Assembly (NCBI GenBank): GCA_021396245.1
Contig: WNYE01000069.1
Location: 62,001 to 126,000, forward strand
Reading direction: 5' to 3'
Length of the DNA: 64,000 nt
DNA from: Sporothrix humicola
Lineage: Eukaryota > Ascomycota > Sordariomycetes > Ophiostomatales > Ophiostomataceae
Shown here: positions 32,116-44,143 of the stretch, piece by piece
Layout: every line of letters begins with the position of its first letter
Numbering within the stretch: the first letter of the stretch is position 1
Translations under genes and position numbers: made by a program
The notes under the pieces: generated by a model
Databases searched by the model: none
What the model was told of the DNA's origin: nothing
Seen by the model: only the letters and a program-made list of their open reading frames with translations

Positions 32116-34611
32116 TTACTCAAACAGGGAGTAAACTCCGGTGGCAACAACTGTTTGATTGTGCGTGGGCAGATCCAACGTCACCGAAAAAGGCTTTCCA
32201 TCCTTGGCAGACTTTTGGTACACAACCACGCTCGCGGGAATATCCAGGTAATCAGCAGCACGGAAAGAAACTGTTTTGTTCGCGCGGTCTGTCGTCATCA
32301 CGATCCCACCTGGCGTGATGCCTGGAGGCGACACTGCCTCGCGGCCGCGGTAGTACGCGAACACCGTCTCTGGCACGTCAAAGCTTGGGAATGCCTCTAC
32401 GATGAGGCGTGGCGTCCACGAGGAGTTGTCTTTGCGTGCCCAACCAACTGAGTTTCCCTGGTAAATGTCACCAGTAGGAACAAGAGAGCCCTCACGCACA
32501 TACACCGGTGTTGACTCGAGTGGAAGCTGGGCGATCTTGTGTGTTTCTCCCGGCGAGAAGACGTCTGTCTTGTTTTCGTACTCGAGGAACTTGCGGCGAA
32601 CCTCATTTTTGCTAACACTGGGGAAACGGACTGTGCGGCTACCTCCTTCGCTGAGCACGGGAGCGACCAAAAAGTCACCACCTAGCATGTACGCATCGTT
32701 TGTCTCGTAGGCGGCACTATCCTCGGGGAACTCCAGGAAGAGGGCACGGATGACGGGAACTGCCGTTTTGGACGCCTCGTACGCGTAGCTTCGCAGATAG
32801 GGAATGAGACGTGTATGCGTGTCGGCCGTCTGCCGAAGCACGTCAACAAGGCGCGGCGAGTACTGGTACCACGGCGTGTGGTTCAGCCCAACCATGATCT
32901 CGTACATGGGGGACCATGCTGAAAAGTGCATCCACCTGGCAAAGAGCTCTTCGGATGGCCCACCGGCATCACGGATATAGCCACCTGTATCAGAGCCCCA
33001 GTGCGAGAAGCCCAAAAGGCCGGCACGGATGCCTGATGCCACGCTGTACTGAAGCCCCTCAAATGTTGCTTGGGAGTCGCCGTTCCAGACGCCAACGAGT
33101 GACCGATCGGTGTTGAACGCTGACCGTGCAAAATTGTAGTAAGCAGACGAATTTTTGTCACTTGACTTCCCCCAGGCCTGTTGCATCACCTCGTCACAGA
33201 GTGTCAAGAAGAGATTCTGCTGCTTGTTCTGCTCGGCATCTGGCATCTCGCGCTCCTCGCCACGATCGATCTTGAACCCTCGAATGCCCATCTTGGAGAC
33301 AAAAGAGACCAGCTTGGTGCGGTAGTAGTCGTACGCGGCGGGGATCGAGAGATTGAGTGCCGGGCCCAGGAACTGTACAGGGTCGACCCCAGGGAATAAC
33401 CAGTGGTTCTCCGACGAGTCGTTGAAGAGCTGCGTGTATAGGAAAGCGCGGTTGGCAACCCACACCTGGAATTCATAGCCACGTTTGGTGAGGTCGGCAA
33501 TGAAATCGACCGGGCTAGGATAGAATTTAGAGTCGAAGTCGAAGTTTCCATATGACCAGTTTCCGGAGCCATATGGGCCTGTAGAGCAAAACAAACGTTA
33601 GCAAATCCGGAATTATCCTTGGTCACTACAAGATGCCATGTTCTACTTACGGTCCGCAAAGAAGGATGTGGCTCGGATCTTGTACTCGTCAAGATGGTTT
33701 GCCACATCGTTAATATTGTCCTGGGAGGTGCGGATGCTGCTGTCGTGGAAGTCCTGTTCAAAATCGTCCGACCAAAAAATGGGACCGTACGCAGACTCTG
33801 GTGGCATTAGAGGATAGCTCGACAGTTGCGAGAAACGACCAAGCAACCCCTTGATGTTGTGCTGATTGAACAGGATGCGGTAGTTGAGGCTTGTCTCATT
33901 TGTCGCGATAATCACGTTTGCGCCATCTTGTCCTTCTTGGAAACCAATTGTAAAGGGCGTCTGGGTGTCGATGTACACCCCGAGTCCGTTGTCCGTGAAG
34001 AAGTATGGAGCCCGTGCGTTGCACCAGTTGATCCCGGGCTGCGTCCCGTAGATGCCGATATCAAGAGTGGGAAGGCTTTTGGTCCTCTCGTCTGCGGTGC
34101 TCGCCGTCAGATTGGACCCATAGTGATTGTTTGTGATCGAGTTATTCCACGGGTATTCCCAGACACCGTAGAATCGAGGCGACCCGGCAAACTCGAATGA
34201 AAGTCCGTTGGGTCCCGTCGAGCTTGAAAAGCTTGCAGTAACAGTAATCTGATCGGGAGTGATGGCATCCCACCGAGCGCTGCTACCATCGGCCGTGATA
34301 AGGCTGCCTTTCTTCTGAAACTCGGAACCCAGCGTGCTGGTATCGATGTCGAGAAACTCCCGCCCTTTGTGGCTTCCCTGGCCTGACAATAGACCGCTTC
34401 TCATGACAAAACCGCCATTCTGAGATCCATCGGAGAAGACCAGCGACGTTTCACCATTCCCACCGGCCACGACACCAAAAAAGGACGAAGCAAATGAGGC
34501 CGACGGTGCAGCGGAACCAGAGACAGCCCCGGCAATGATGAGAGATGCGACTGCCAGATTCTGGCAGTTTCTCAGGTCCCGGAGCACCGTGCTCTTTCTG
34601 CTTCCAATCAT
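32116..34611 (-). CDS. Secreted glycoside hydrolase family 31 enzyme (807 aa)
   Basis: A retaining alpha-glycosidase of family GH31 (alpha-glucosidase/alpha-xylosidase type). Exon 1 is 33651-34611 and exon 2 is 32116-33578. The 72-bp intron (33579-33650) has a GTAAGT donor, GCTAAC branch point and TACAG acceptor, and splicing restores ADRPYGSGNW. An N-terminal hydrophobic segment (LAVASLIIAGAVSGSAA) is a signal peptide or anchor. The N-terminal beta domain is followed by the barrel, with the predicted nucleophile Asp425 in GFKIDRGEE and the acid/base Asp488 in VWNGDSQATF; HWGSDTGGY follows. Several N-glycosylation sites support secretion. Length fits the family. The sequence KIDRGEE differs from the WIDMNE of alpha-glucosidases, so maltose-type activity should not be assumed; a xylosidase or other specificity is as likely. 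Confidence 0.88.
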
Positions 34612-35356
34612 TGTCTAAGTTTGGAATGTCGTTCTAGAAGTATCTGCTCCTTGCTGCTCGATCGCAAAACCTCACCGGATGCTCATCCTGGTCGATAGCA
34701 CGGCGATACAGCTAGTTTTGTTCGACGCCACGGTGAGTACATCTTGAGCTATTTCCCATTGACCCCTCTCCCATGTTTCCGGTCTTTTGTTCTTCACCCG
34801 TCTTCATTTGGGGATTTGGCTTTCTCCCAAGGTGCCGGGATATTGTAATTTAGGAAGTTCAAATTACAGCGGTTTGAGCTGGTACACTTATATAACGAAA
34901 ACAGACTCGGTTAATTTTATTTTTGGAAAAATAGAAAAAAATAATAAAGCCTAAGCAGAATTTCAATGTCCTTTCAAAATGTCTCAGCGCAGGCCCAATC
35001 TTGGAACAATAGCTCTGGTGATGGGATGCCCTTGATTTGCGCTCTTGGTCATTGCTCGATATTCGTCGTTAATTTTGCCGCTCATGTTGCACCATTTTTC
35101 TTCGCCCTCGTCAAGACGTCAAGGCACCTCAATTGTCCGGTTAAATCAACACGTTGTCAGCCTCGGGACACAGCGTCTGCAGGGTACGTCCTGTCGTGCG
35201 TTTTGCTGTGTATCCTGCTCCCCTTTCTGAGAAAGCACAACAGTAAACAAAGAGCGTGTGCAGGATCGAAGGACATGTAAAAAGTAAGCTCCCGGACTCG
35301 ATGGAGGGCCGAATTGCCGATGTGTGACGAAACACTAGGGAGCGGGGGAAACACAA

Positions 35357-35578
35357 TTGCTCGGCAAAGCCGACCGCAACTGCGCGGCGATGTCAAGTAC
35401 GCGGAAAGGAGTTGGGTTGGATATATCTCATGATCCATTCGAGTCCAGTACTGCTAGCTCGTTGAATGTGGTTCAGTTTCTGCATGAGAATGCGTCGGTT
35501 CGGGTGCCGCAGATCCCAGTTGATCACCATGGCTGCATGCTGTACCAAAGGCACACGAACCCTGGTTGGCAATCGTAA
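35357..35578 (+). pseudogene. Possible relic of an aminoglycoside-phosphotransferase-like (APH) domain
   Basis: The frame contains NVVQFLHENASVRVPQI, which resembles the early APH/kinase-like motif of fungal phosphotransferase-family proteins (pattern xxMxFVxENTSIPVPxI), followed by HHGCMLYQRHTNPGW where a hinge-like segment is expected. The frame stops at 35578. I found no catalytic HGD or metal-binding motif in any frame downstream. If related, only an N-lobe fragment remains. The match is short and from memory. Confidence 0.3.
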
Positions 35579-36678
35579 AGGGTCATTCTGGGCTCTTTTC
35601 GTCCATGCCGGACACAGAGCTGCATCCATAAAAAAACCTTGCTCCGTCTCAAGTTCTTCGGATCAGAGAGAAGAGGGATGATCACCTCTTCCATGGGATT
35701 TCCACAGCTCTAGACTCTCAATGAGAAGATTCATGAAACCTGCACCTGCCGAGAGCGACTTGCCGTGAGAGAATGACGAAATAGAGCCTTTCAAATGATT
35801 GACGTGATGTAACAGCTATTGATTTCTTAGCACCAGCCAATAACAAAGACTGAGAGTCCGGATTATATGCAGACACAGGATGGTAGCATATTTGTTGAGG
35901 AGAAAACGGCCATGCTTTCAAGCGGTGGGGATGCATGCCTGAGCGCCACTGCGTGGGTAGCGTGGGATAAGCCCAACTGTGATAAAACTGTCCTACAAAG
36001 TAAGTATTCTCAATATAAGAAAGAGGTCGCTAGCTTAGCTGTCGCATGGTGGCATAGCTTGTTCGGACATTAGACGTTGGCTTTTCGTTTTCTCGTCTCG
36101 TGCTCACGATCGGTGCCTCCTTTTCCAATCTATCCAGCCCATGTTTTGTACAGGTCATAAATCAGAACTGCAAAAAAAAAAAAAAAGGCCGAGGTGTCAG
36201 GGTCGTACTCGTACTACGCCCCTCACAAGATGTATCAGTCCCAGAACCAAAGTTCCATTGTGGCAAGGTGGTATTTTGACCATGCTGTTGTTCACTGCCG
36301 TCCTTATTCCGTGCGTGATCTGCCCAGAGTATGGCCCGTTGAGAGAAGTAAGAAACTCCCCTTGTCGCCTTACAGACAAGTCCGTCATAATGGACTGACC
36401 AGCTGCTGCCAAGTTCAGATGTCCATTCTCTTCGAGCCGTGGGGGTGAAGATGTGGGGGCCGAGCCTCGTGAGAAAAGGGTGTCGGCCATTAAATCGCTA
36501 CTGTGTAAGGCGTAGACATCATGCGGTTTGCAAAAGCTCTGGGTTGGTAAGATACCATGGGCTTGTGACCATAATTGAGCGGCGTTTGGATCGAACCTCG
36601 AGGGCCAAAAAATACGAGCTGAGAAATACTGACTATCGGCCCAGTGGAGCAAAAGAAGAGCGGGAGAAGGCAAAAGGA

Positions 36679-36708
36679 AGACCAGGCTCTTGTTTGAGAA
36701 CCTGGTCT
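36679..36708. other. Imperfect inverted repeat (hairpin)
   Basis: AGACCAGG and CCTGGTCT form an 8-bp perfect stem, extended by CTC/GAG across a small bulge, around a TTGTTT loop. It is in intergenic DNA and no function is evident. Confidence 0.5.
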
Positions 36709-39700
36709 ACCAGACTCCAGCGAAGTCAGATCGTCCCAACTGATGGGCTGTCGCGGGGCCGGTCCGTGCGGCCGCCGAAGTCGTGACTGATGTGGCAAGG
36801 ACAGTCACTCAATCTGGTCGCTGCACAACACAGATGGTTAGTTTTTTCTGTTGCTCTGAGTTGTCTGGCGAGCAGTGCTCGAGCTATGCCTCACATGCCT
36901 CAATGCAAGCGACTGTCAGAGAAGGGCCGTGAAAGAGGAGACGACTATCGGATAGCATCACATACCCGATGGTTGCACAACAGAACTGCATGGAGGTGGG
37001 CCATGCAAAGGGTTATGCGCGAGTGGATTGGGTCGAGTCGAGGAACTGTTTTTGCGTCGTCGTATTTGCAGAGTGATTGATTGAGGCAGAAAAGGGAAGG
37101 GAAACAGTGGAATGCACAAAAGACCAATGCACCTGTTCATTCTTTCCTTAACTACCAAGAAATATCGATTTTGGGGGTAATTACGACGTAATTAGCAGGC
37201 GCGAAAGACACGCTTGAACAAAAGCAAAAACCTGCCGCGATTGCCGTCTGAGCAACTCTGAAAGGAGATAGTTGTATTGCACCTTCCTCATGAATGATGG
37301 CAAAAGTCTTGATGAAAATGGTCTGGGAGGCCTTTGGTCTGTTATGGAAGTCGCAATGGTCTGTTGCACTGCACATGGGGCAAGAGCATGAGGGGAGACA
37401 GTAGCAGGCGCGTCTGCGACCGGCCGAATACAGAAGGCAGCCCCTCCCTTTTTGGGCAAGCCTGATGTTTTTAGGGCATCATGACACATCCCGCAGTTTG
37501 TCCTAGTTCCCCTTTCCCAGCTTGTTCTCGTCTCTCCCTTATTCACATAAAATTTCACTCAATATACGGAGTACGATCAGACCAGCGCGCCACCAGTGCT
37601 TCACTATCAGCACATCATTCTTATGCACCACAACTACCGGCCGCCTGTGCAGAGAGCTTCGAGCTCCCCTTTTGGTGCCTGCGCTACGAGCTTGCCACGC
37701 GGGTTCTAGTTCTCTGGTTCGCCCCGTCCCTGCGGGTTTGTCCTGTTTCGAATCACCAGCATGGCCCATAGTTTAGCGTCGCGTGCGACGCATTACGCCT
37801 GGCAGGTTTGTCGGTGCTAACAGGCCCCGGCCCCTCCTCCCTGAAGGAAGGCGGGCTTTGTTACGTCAAATGGTCTCCGCTCGCCGGCATTGCTTGACTG
37901 CAAGCACATAATACAGGGATCCGACAAAAGCCCACCTTTTCCTTTAGGTGTAAGTACATACATATTGAGGTCAGATACGACTGGCGAGGCAGGATCTTCG
38001 GCAGGATGAGGATGGGCGAGTAAATGTTGAAGAACAGACGACCATGCAAAAGTGCCAGACACACAGACGGTGTCGGCAACAAGAGCGAAGGTTAATATTG
38101 ACGACAAGGTCCACTAACAAAGCAACAGAACTAGGCCAAGATAGCCAATGGCCTCCCCCCAGTGGCCTCGTTTGGAGTTTGAGGGTCGACCAGGCCTGGC
38201 CACTAACACCTGGCTTTCTTTCCGGTTCTGGACATGATTGACCTGCTTCTGTCCAAAATGCCCAGCCCTGTCCAGCTCGCCCCATCGATAACAACCGCCG
38301 CTCTGTGGACAATGGCGACATAAGGGAACATCGGCGTGGGTAAGGAAAGTCACTAATGCAAGTCAGAATGGCCAGAACGCAGGGCTTTAACAGGGGAGAC
38401 GGAAAACTCCAGCTCTGGAATCTCTTTTCCCGTCACAAGATATGGTTTAGCAGCCGGTGGCACGGTTCTCCCGAAGACGCGGAAGGCTCTCTCACATCGA
38501 GCATGCCTCTGATGTGGCTGCTTGCGTGTTGCTATTCTCCAAAGTGATATACTTGTACCTTTCTTCATCCTTTTAATTGATTTTTTTTAAACTTTGTTCA
38601 GCGCAGCCTCTATTTCTCCATCGAGCTTTCACATCCCATGCATTTCGATTGCCCCCTTCCATCATTCCAACCTGCCAGGATGCCTGCCTGATCTCTGATC
38701 TGGCCAGCTTCTGCTGGAGGCTTTTGTGCACACACGAAGAGCAGCATGACCCAACCGGCTCATCCCATCCATATCACCTCTCTCTCTCTGGTACTTCGTC
38801 TGATCACACCCACATCATCGACATCCACTACATCCATATACACTCAATCAGACCAAACTCCCGTGCCGCACAACACCCTGCCCGCTTCCAAATCGAGCGC
38901 CAACTCTTAAAAGACAAAGTCCTATCAGACCATAAGAGGCAACGGCGACGACCGCACCAGACTTTTGTCCCGTTTTGTCCCAAACTGGCCATACAGGCCG
39001 TCTCTTTCCCGCCCCTCCATCTCCTTCGAGAACACAAGATGGAAGCGTTTCTTTTGTACATCCTGGTTCCTCTCATCATGCACGAGAAGACGAATCGTTT
39101 TACTTCGATGGTGTTGCCCACGCAGCTCTGCCGTCTCTTTGGTCCACTCGTCCGTGGTTTTTACTCTTCGCGTCTTATTCGTTCCATTCGTTATTCTTTC
39201 TTCCCGTTGCTTCTTCTGATTCTTGCTGCCGTCCTGCTCTCCCCTCCTTCATACTTGGGTCGCAATTCCTCTACCTTACTCTCCGTGTCATCATATTATC
39301 AAATCCCCCAGTTTCCCTTAACATTATCTAGTCTTCTCCCATTTGTTGTCTTCCTATCGTCGCCGTCGTCGTTCAAATATCAACCTTAGCTCGATCTCGT
39401 CGTTTCAACCAAGTTTCAGCCCGACTTGATATTGGTTTATTCCGCTCGCCAACAGCATCGTGATGCTGTCTGATGAGAGTACATCCCGCCTTGTATAAAA
39501 TACTTTCTTTTTCAAAAGAAGACTGCCGTGCTCCGTTCACACCCCCTGTACCAATATTACCATAAACCAAACAACGGCCCCTTTTTTTCGCCGAGGAAGC
39601 CTTCGAACACATACCTGCCGCCTTACATCCGCACACCAAACATCGGCTACTGGCGGTTTGGGTATTGCCTGTTTCTTGGGTTATCTTGTTCTCTGCCATT

Positions 39701-39959
39701 ACTTCCCGTGTTCCATTCCTTTATTCCGCCCATTCGCCAGCTCACCTATGACATTGCACCCTCTTGGTTGATACCCCCAGCCTTTCCTCAGACACAGGAG
39801 AGAAAATAGTGGTTCTTTGCAAGATGAGATCGAGGCGAAAAGAATTAAAAGAAAGCCCAACAGGTTCACCAGCAGACGCACATCATATCGTCTCCTTGTA
39901 TAAAAAGAGAGCAAGATCCCTCGAGAGCGCGACATTGTTCTTTCATCTTTCCCATCACC

Positions 39960-39980
39960 ATGCCCTTGGATATTTACTGA
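39960..39980 (+). other. Possible upstream ORF in leader of amidoligase-like gene
   Basis: A six-codon frame (MPLDIY then stop) lies about 110 bp before the chosen start at 40088. It would count as a translational uORF only if transcription starts upstream of it, which sequence alone does not show. Confidence 0.3.
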
Positions 39981-40087
39981 ACCACTCAGCAATAACAACC
40001 ACCACTGTCCTTACCGTTACACCAGATACATCTTTCAGTTACACCCTCTTCAGAAATATCACAATTCAACTTCCACAAGGTCCAACA

Positions 40088-41443
40088 ATGCCTAGCGCTG
40101 TCGTGTCTGATGCTTTTGACGGCACCGGTCGCCACGCCGGGCCCGATACGATCGAGAGCCTTTGCCTTGGCATGGAGCTCAAGTTTCTCCTTAACGGTCT
40201 GCCCCGGTCCGAAGCCGTCGATGGGCCTGTCGATGGACTACCAAATGCCAAAGACACTGCAAGTCAGGAGGCCCATCAGAATGAGGCTTATTCTGCCCTG
40301 GCTCGTGTAATCGGGAGAGGCGCGGGGTCAGGAAGGCCGGCAACTAGCCTCAACACTTCTTCAGTCCAACCCCTTGCCATCAGCAAAAATGATATCTCTA
40401 TTGCTGGCCTCAAAGAACGAGACTACTGGCCCTCACATTGGATTGTGAAGAAGGCCAACTCGGTCGAACAAAGGGATGAAGACCCACGGCCGGACAGACG
40501 CCATACAAACGGAATTGCTATCCCGGTCGAGGTAAACTCGCCACAGCTTGCATGGAAAGATCACGATGTCCCATCCCTTGTCAGCAACGTCCTCTCGCGT
40601 CTGCGGACTATGCCCACGCATGTTAACTACACGTGTGACGTTCATGTCCATGTTGGACGCTGCGATGGTGTGGCATTTACCCTCCCGACACTCAAGAAAC
40701 TTGCCACGGTCTTCTGGTTAGTGGAGCCGATTCTGCGCAGCGTCCGCGACCCTCGCTCGCCTAATTATTCAAACGAATTCACGTGGGGCTTTGAACAACG
40801 ACAATACAGCCGCCTTGCACGTGCGATGAACAACAACATGGCCGCGGATGACCCTATCACCATTGGCGAAGAAATGCTCGCACGTGTACGATCGAGCGTC
40901 TACCCTGAAGATGACGCGGAATGGCACAAATATATGAACGGCACCGGACAGGAAGCTTTCCACAACGAGGCTCTACGTGCCATTTGGCGGTCTGACACAC
41001 CGAAAGAGTTGGGACTGCTTCTGTCTGGATCGCAGCGCGAGCACAGACGTCTTGGGTTCAACTTCAGCGCCTTTGGTGGGGAAGACGAGAGATCCAAGAC
41101 AAACCCACGCACAATCGAGTTCCGCATTCTGGAGGGCACACTGGAAGAGGATCTTGTGCAGGGCTGGCTCAAAATCTGTGGCAAGCTAGTGGAGCTCGGC
41201 ATGAAGGGCAACCAGACCAAGTTTTGCAACGTTGTCCAGTACCTTGTGGCACAGCAGCCGGCTTACGACAAGTTTCTCGAGAACACAAAGCCAGGCCGCC
41301 TCGAGCATGGTGTGCGGACCGAACATGGGCGCCTTTCGAACCGCCAGTCTCTCTTTGGAGAGTTTATGGAGATCATTGGTGTGGATAAGGCGTCTTACAA
41401 ACCCTTCCAAGAGAAGATCCGGCGGGAGTATGGGAGCGCATGA
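40088..41443 (+). CDS. Predicted amidoligase-fold enzyme (451 aa)
   Basis: The start at 40088 (MPSAVVSDAFDG) is chosen because the upstream in-frame part begins with a non-ATG codon and reads as translated leader. Family-like features: ESLCLGMELKFLL near residue 30, matching the G-[IVM]-E-x-E/K opening of the COOH-NH2 ligase superfamily; a segment near 150-160 where other members read GIEVVSP-like sequence (here NGIAIPVEVNSPQLAW); CDVHVHVGR near 181 matching CGxHVHV; and FWLVEPILRSVRDPRS after it. The C-terminal half has RTIEFRILEGTL, where E and R would line the ATP/metal site. Amidoligases (PF12224) join carboxylates to amines, using ATP; fungal members are uncharacterised as far as I know. 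It stands alone between unrelated genes. Substrate unknown. Confidence 0.7.
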   Translation: MPSAVVSDAFDGTGRHAGPDTIESLCLGMELKFLLNGLPRSEAVDGPVDGLPNAKDTASQEAHQNEAYSALARVIGRGAGSGRPATSLNTSSVQPLAISKNDISIAGLKERDYWPSHWIVKKANSVEQRDEDPRPDRRHTNGIAIPVEVNSPQLAWKDHDVPSLVSNVLSRLRTMPTHVNYTCDVHVHVGRCDGVAFTLPTLKKLATVFWLVEPILRSVRDPRSPNYSNEFTWGFEQRQYSRLARAMNNNMAADDPITIGEEMLARVRSSVYPEDDAEWHKYMNGTGQEAFHNEALRAIWRSDTPKELGLLLSGSQREHRRLGFNFSAFGGEDERSKTNPRTIEFRILEGTLEEDLVQGWLKICGKLVELGMKGNQTKFCNVVQYLVAQQPAYDKFLENTKPGRLEHGVRTEHGRLSNRQSLFGEFMEIIGVDKASYKPFQEKIRREYGSA

Positions 41444-44143
41444 CTGGTGGGATATACTACGAAATTTTACACGGCCTTGGGAAAGATTTTTAGAAGGACA
41501 ACTCGGACGAGGGCATTGGGCAAGCATGGGTTTTAGGTAACGCTCTCTCGCGAGGCGCCCTGCTTCATTGTTTTGTTTTCTTTTTGCTTTCGTTTTTTTT
41601 CGCCTTTGTTTTCGCTTTTACTTGTATTTTTTTCTTTCTCTTTTTTGCATTACGGGCTTATCTTCTATTTTTTCCCCATCATTTCCGCAGATATTTTCTG
41701 TTTTCTTTCCTGCTCTGACTTCTACTTGGTGCATTTTTACCGTTATTTTTTCTTACATTATAAATCTATGCCCTCTCAGTTACGCATATTTTGCTACCAC
41801 TTTTATGATATATCCATCTTTTACACCATCGATTCATGAGAAATGCACGATACGCTTGGATTAACATAGATGCCAATGCGTTCCATACGAAAATACATGT
41901 CGCCGTATGTTATTTACACATCCCCGCTAGGTTCGCAATGTAGACAGTTTTTGTGCTTCCATGACACCCTTGTAAGTTTCATCGCCTGCCATATTTACAA
42001 TTGTATTGCTCGTCTGGCTTGCTTGATCGTGGTGCGTGATTTTCGAGGTCGTATATACCTCCTAATTTGGCATCCCGGTACACAAGATCCGGCACTGTAT
42101 TCTCTCTGATACTTGGATTTGGTACCGTTTTGTCTGGTGCGTTATCTTGCTTTCAGAGCATGTTGTGTAATACCCAAGGTGGGGGTGACTGTAAATCTGG
42201 TGGTCGATGAAGTTGTAGTGGTGGTTGTGGTGGACGATGTAGTTTCAGACGAAGACTCTGGAGGAAAGAAACGGTTATCCCAAAGCGGTAGGCCGAAATG
42301 GAGGGAAGAGATGAAAAGACAAAAGGCGTGATAAAAAAGACGGTGTGAACAAGAGACTCCCTTCACACTTTCTTTCTCAGTGTGAGTTTGCTTTCTTTCT
42401 TGACCTACATGTGCATACATGCACATTGGACTCTTGGTTGTGGTGCATCCTTCCCGTGTTTCTTTGATTCTTTATCATGAATATTTTGATGGAGAGCAAG
42501 TGGACGCGAGGCAGCGAAAACATCTCGCTTAGGTTGCATGCCTTCCATTTTCTTACAAATCCAACCGCGGTTTCTGATGCCTTGATGTCTTTTTGACTCT
42601 TTTCATAGATAAAATAAGATATTGCTCTCATTGTTGTGTTCGCTCAGCTGTGTCCATTGATGCTCACCTTCCTTTCTCATCCCCACATTTCGGTCATTCT
42701 CGGTACCCTGTTCATGCCAGCCTCACGCTACATCCGATGGTGTGTGGCAGCCTGCCGTTGTTGCAGCCGATAGTATGTTGTGTGATTTTATTTTCATCCT
42801 GTTGCATGTATTTCTCCGTGTACTTCCTGTCAATATATGCCAAAGTAGCTCTTGTGCGCCCTTTTATGCGGCTGGGAAACCTTGATGGAGGGGTCGTAGG
42901 CGTCGTACTTGCTGTATGTGTTGTGCGTTTCTGCATTTCTGCAACGCTGCCACGCATCTCAAAGGATTGACTGGTATGGATGGATGAGTGAGGAGATATG
43001 AGGAGAGAAAGAGACAAGACAACAGGGCGTGGTGTGGAGGTGTGGGGTTTTGTGTAACAGAAGGTTGGCGAGATAAAGTAGAAAAACGGAAAACGACAAT
43101 GGGGAAAAGAAGACGAGTCGAGGCGGAGGTCAAGCTGTACAAGTAGTTGTGTGGCGGGCAGATGGTGAGTCGGTAAAATAAACAACGCAGCACACACTAT
43201 TACACCTTGCCTTGTACACACGCCATTCCGCGAGTGTGTCTCCATCCCGCACATCCAACACCGCCAACACAGTTAACACAGTCAACACAGTCGACACAAC
43301 AATCTCGCCAACCCACGTCATCCATCTACTTTCGGATGCTGGGCGTGCATGTGGCGGATGCATTGGGTAAATTCGTGTGAGTTGGGTTGGCAAGGATGGG
43401 GTCTAGCTACCCCATATGTTATATCCGTTGATGTTCACATCTCAGGTCTAGATGCTCGTTATTTGTGTCGAGATTCTTCCGTCGCAGGACCTCGCCGGCT
43501 GACGGTTTACCTTGGGTGTCAAGTATCTCGTCCTTTGGATTCGGGATTCGAGGGAGGTGGACGTTGGGCAGGAATTGTACAAGCCTTGGTCGGCCTCGCC
43601 TCATCGCGTTCCATTTTGCACATTGTCCTGTGCCGTTTCCTTAGTCTAAGCTTGCCTAGATTCCCTCGCTTCTTTTGACTCGTTTCTTTTGCCCATCTCG
43701 TTTCATCTTGCCATTTTTTGGTCTTGATATGTTCATTTTTAATATCCGTGGATAGCCGAGTATCAATGTGCTGTCAATCGTCCAGGAGGGTAAGAATGGC
43801 GTGAGAAGGAAAGGAACAGGAAACAAAAGGGCCGGGCAGCCGATGATGATCAGGCTTCGTGCGGATATGGTACAAGCAAGCTCTTTATCGGCACGTCGGG
43901 CAAGTCCGCTCCCGCATGTGGAGAATAAACTGGAGGTCTGGGGTACCCCTCGGTTGTATGTGTAAATCAACATGTTTTGTCTAAGTGCAATCTTTTTCTA
44001 GGCAAACAAAAATGTGTAGAGGGAACAACGCCAAACTTTGTCAAAAGAACAATACAAAAATATACCAAAAACAAAGACATTTCATCATCTATCATCTTAT
44101 CAAGTGCATTAGATTCTTCGTGACATCCCGCCAAGTGCTCTCC
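41444..44143. other. Intergenic region with T-rich 3' sequence and small repeats
   Basis: Begins with a T-rich stretch (41560-41830) likely to be the 3' untranslated region of the amidoligase-like gene. A GTGGTT-rich stretch lies at 42193-42246 and a 9-bp tandem repeat at 43257-43301. It lies between convergent genes, and no gene can be supported. Confidence 0.5.
43257..43301. repeat. Five-unit 9-bp tandem repeat
   Basis: Imperfect copies of AACACAGTC occur in tandem (AACACCGCC, AACACAGTT, AACACAGTC twice, GACACAACA). The unit is a multiple of three, so a coding origin is possible: the minus strand reads as repeated TVL residues in one frame. No gene is otherwise evident. Confidence 0.8.

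Larger units (their letters stand above)
34612..40087. other. Long intergenic region between divergent genes
   Basis: A 5.5-kb region holding the GH31 promoter (34612 onward), a possible phosphotransferase relic at 35357-35578, a poly(A) run near 36173-36186, a hairpin at 36679-36708, and the CT-rich leader of the amidoligase-like gene (about 38580-40087). The long plus-strand frame 38577-39389 starts with TTG and looks like translated CT-rich leader. No intact gene is supported. Confidence 0.5.

Noticed and set aside
38577..39389. 270-aa plus-strand ORF
   Set aside because: Starts with TTG and reads as low-complexity translated CT-rich leader DNA without domain features.
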